Positions 5,850 through 6,903 of a stretch of DNA of 6,903 nt are shown here, one piece after another. Made by a program: the position numbers and the translations under genes. The DNA is taken from contig QGUT01000090.1 in assembly GCA_003242255.1 (NCBI GenBank), forward strand, positions 1-6,903, given 5' to 3'. Source of the DNA: Bacillota bacterium (lineage in GTDB: Bacteria; Bacillota; Thermosediminibacteria; Thermosediminibacterales; Thermosediminibacteraceae). Position 1 is the first letter of the stretch, and each line of letters opens with the position of its first letter. The notes under the pieces were generated by a model, which was not told the DNA's origin, did not search any database, and saw only the letters and a list, made by a program, of their open reading frames with translations.

Positions 5850-6903
5850 TCAAGTAAGATTCATGTACTTCATAAAAGCATCAAAAAGTGCGCCGTAATC
5901 TCCACTGACTATCACCTGGTGGTTGCCCAGAGGGTTTTCGAGAAATTCCCTCACGGGGACTTCCAGCCGAACTTCAATCTGAGTCCTGCACCTTTGTTCG
6001 CTCTCCGTATTCTTCACCAGAGTGCCTCTGTACAGGCGGAACCGGTCAAGGCCCTCGCCTCCGATCTTAAATACCGTAACTGGACCCTCCTGTACTTCTC
6101 CGGCAATGGCCACCCCCAGGCCGGATTCGAAATGGGACCTGAGCCTGTATTTTCGCACCATGCGGGTAGGTATGGTGCAGTGGGCGAAAACCACCGTATT
6201 TTCCGAAAAGTCGGCGGCGGAGGGGTTTGCCATAAAGGAATTCTGACCGGTCAGGGCGCGGACAGCAAACATGGTGAAGGTAGCGGGCAGATCCCCTTCG
6301 CAGCCCGCCACGACCCCTTCATCGTTTAACCGAGCAAGGGCCGTGCATCCGGTATTTTTGAGCTTCCCCAAAAGGTCGAAGCATTTTACTGTCACGGCAT
6401 CAAGTCCCCGCTCTGATACGAGCTTTCGTAACGCCACAAAAATTCTGTGTGCACCCTTGATATCGTCCGGCGTGGGCTCCAATACCGCCGCGCCGTCAAA
6501 GTAACCGTCGTACTTTTCCTCTCCTTGATCTTCAATATACCGGCAAAGTTCCTCCATCGGTATATCTATGAAACGGGTACCCCACCTTTTTGAGGCTTTT
6601 TTATAGTCTACCGCACTATCTATGAGCCAATCGGAGGGACCTCCTATGCTGCCTATCACAGCATTTTTTATTCTGCTCCTTGCCTCTTCCAGGCGTGCAA
6701 GTTCGTTTATCTTTTTCGCCGTTTCTTGAGAGCTTCCGTAAAGAAGGTAACCGCTGTCACCGCGGGATTTTACGTAGGACATTATTTCCATGGAAGCAGC
6801 CAGGGAATTGTTGATACCCTCGCTCAATATGACTACCGGTTTTTCAAGCTTTTCGTATATTTCCCTGAACTTCCCTTCCACCCCGCCGGTCATTACCCAG
6901 ATC
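5850..6903 (-). CDS. L-fucose/L-arabinose isomerase-like protein, 5' end outside window
   Basis: At least 350 C-terminal residues are visible. The frame stays open through the window edge (codons before ATG 6893 read I-W-V), and that ATG has no convincing ribosome binding site, so the true start is probably upstream. An N-terminal piece of perhaps 60-100 residues is likely missing. The features fit the FucI/AraA-like fold: NNSLAASMEI near the visible N terminus, GCEGDLPATFTMF (about 6300), NPSAADF followed by FAHCTIP (about 6175-6230), and GNHQVIVSGD near the C terminus. By family analogy the Glu, Asp and His in these motifs bind the divalent metal used for aldose-ketose isomerisation. The substrate is unknown, and many proteins of this branch are not true fucose isomerases. 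The stop is 14 nt before the regulator's start, so the gene appears co-transcribed with the nucleoside genes. Confidence 0.8.
   Translation of the reverse strand, partial: IWVMTGGVEGKFREIYEKLEKPVVILSEGINNSLAASMEIMSYVKSRGDSGYLLYGSSQETAKKINELARLEEARSRIKNAVIGSIGGPSDWLIDSAVDYKKASKRWGTRFIDIPMEELCRYIEDQGEEKYDGYFDGAAVLEPTPDDIKGAHRIFVALRKLVSERGLDAVTVKCFDLLGKLKNTGCTALARLNDEGVVAGCEGDLPATFTMFAVRALTGQNSFMANPSAADFSENTVVFAHCTIPTRMVRKYRLRSHFESGLGVAIAGEVQEGPVTVFKIGGEGLDRFRLYRGTLVKNTESEQRCRTQIEVRLEVPVREFLENPLGNHQVIVSGDYGALFDAFMKYMNLT

Overview
The window looks like chromosomal DNA from a low-to-mid GC Firmicute, probably an anaerobic (perhaps thermophilic) Clostridia-type organism. This rests on strong AGGAGG-like ribosome binding sites before nearly every gene, TTG as a start codon, Firmicute-type pyrimidine-nucleoside phosphorylase and trimeric purine nucleoside phosphorylase, a LytTR-type regulator and an IS21-type insertion sequence. 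Genus is not determinable by eye. Every cellular gene lies on the minus strand, so gene order reads from right to left.

Right and centre (about 6903 down to 1230): a compact operon-like run. In transcription order it holds a FucI-like sugar isomerase (5' end outside the window), a GntR/HutC-type repressor with a UTRA ligand domain, cytidine deaminase (cdd), pyrimidine-nucleoside phosphorylase (pdp), phosphopentomutase (deoB), a trimeric purine nucleoside phosphorylase, and a clear rho-independent terminator. Gaps are only 10-52 nt. The last four genes form a coherent nucleoside salvage route: Cdd deaminates cytidine to uridine; Pdp and PNP phosphorolyse pyrimidine and purine nucleosides to free bases and (deoxy)ribose-1-phosphate; DeoB converts the 1-phosphates to 5-phosphates. 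The regulator placed ahead of cdd is the natural candidate to control them. Neither deoC nor a nucleoside transporter is present in the window. The FucI-like gene is the odd partner.

Left (about 1180 down to 126): a decaying, AT-richer region. A gene encoding an unrecognised protein with Gly-Arg-(Ile/Leu)-Gly-Gly repeats appears broken by two separate one-base losses in short A/T runs. Restoring one base at each gives a single 187-residue protein with a repeat domain and two C-terminal hydrophobic helices. Forty nucleotides downstream is a response-regulator gene whose receiver domain has Tyr where the phosphorylated Asp should be. Its LytTR output domain is cut off by a mobile element.

Far left (1-125): the right-hand end of an IS21-family element, with the last codons of an istB-like gene on the plus strand, then two 18-bp terminal repeats and a ...TTGACA end. 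The element was inserted into the response-regulator gene.

The nucleoside operon is ordinary and well supported. The most unusual items are the double-frameshifted repeat protein, the phosphorylation-deficient and IS-truncated regulator beside it, and the FucI-like isomerase attached to a nucleoside operon. I found no convincing undescribed multi-gene system.
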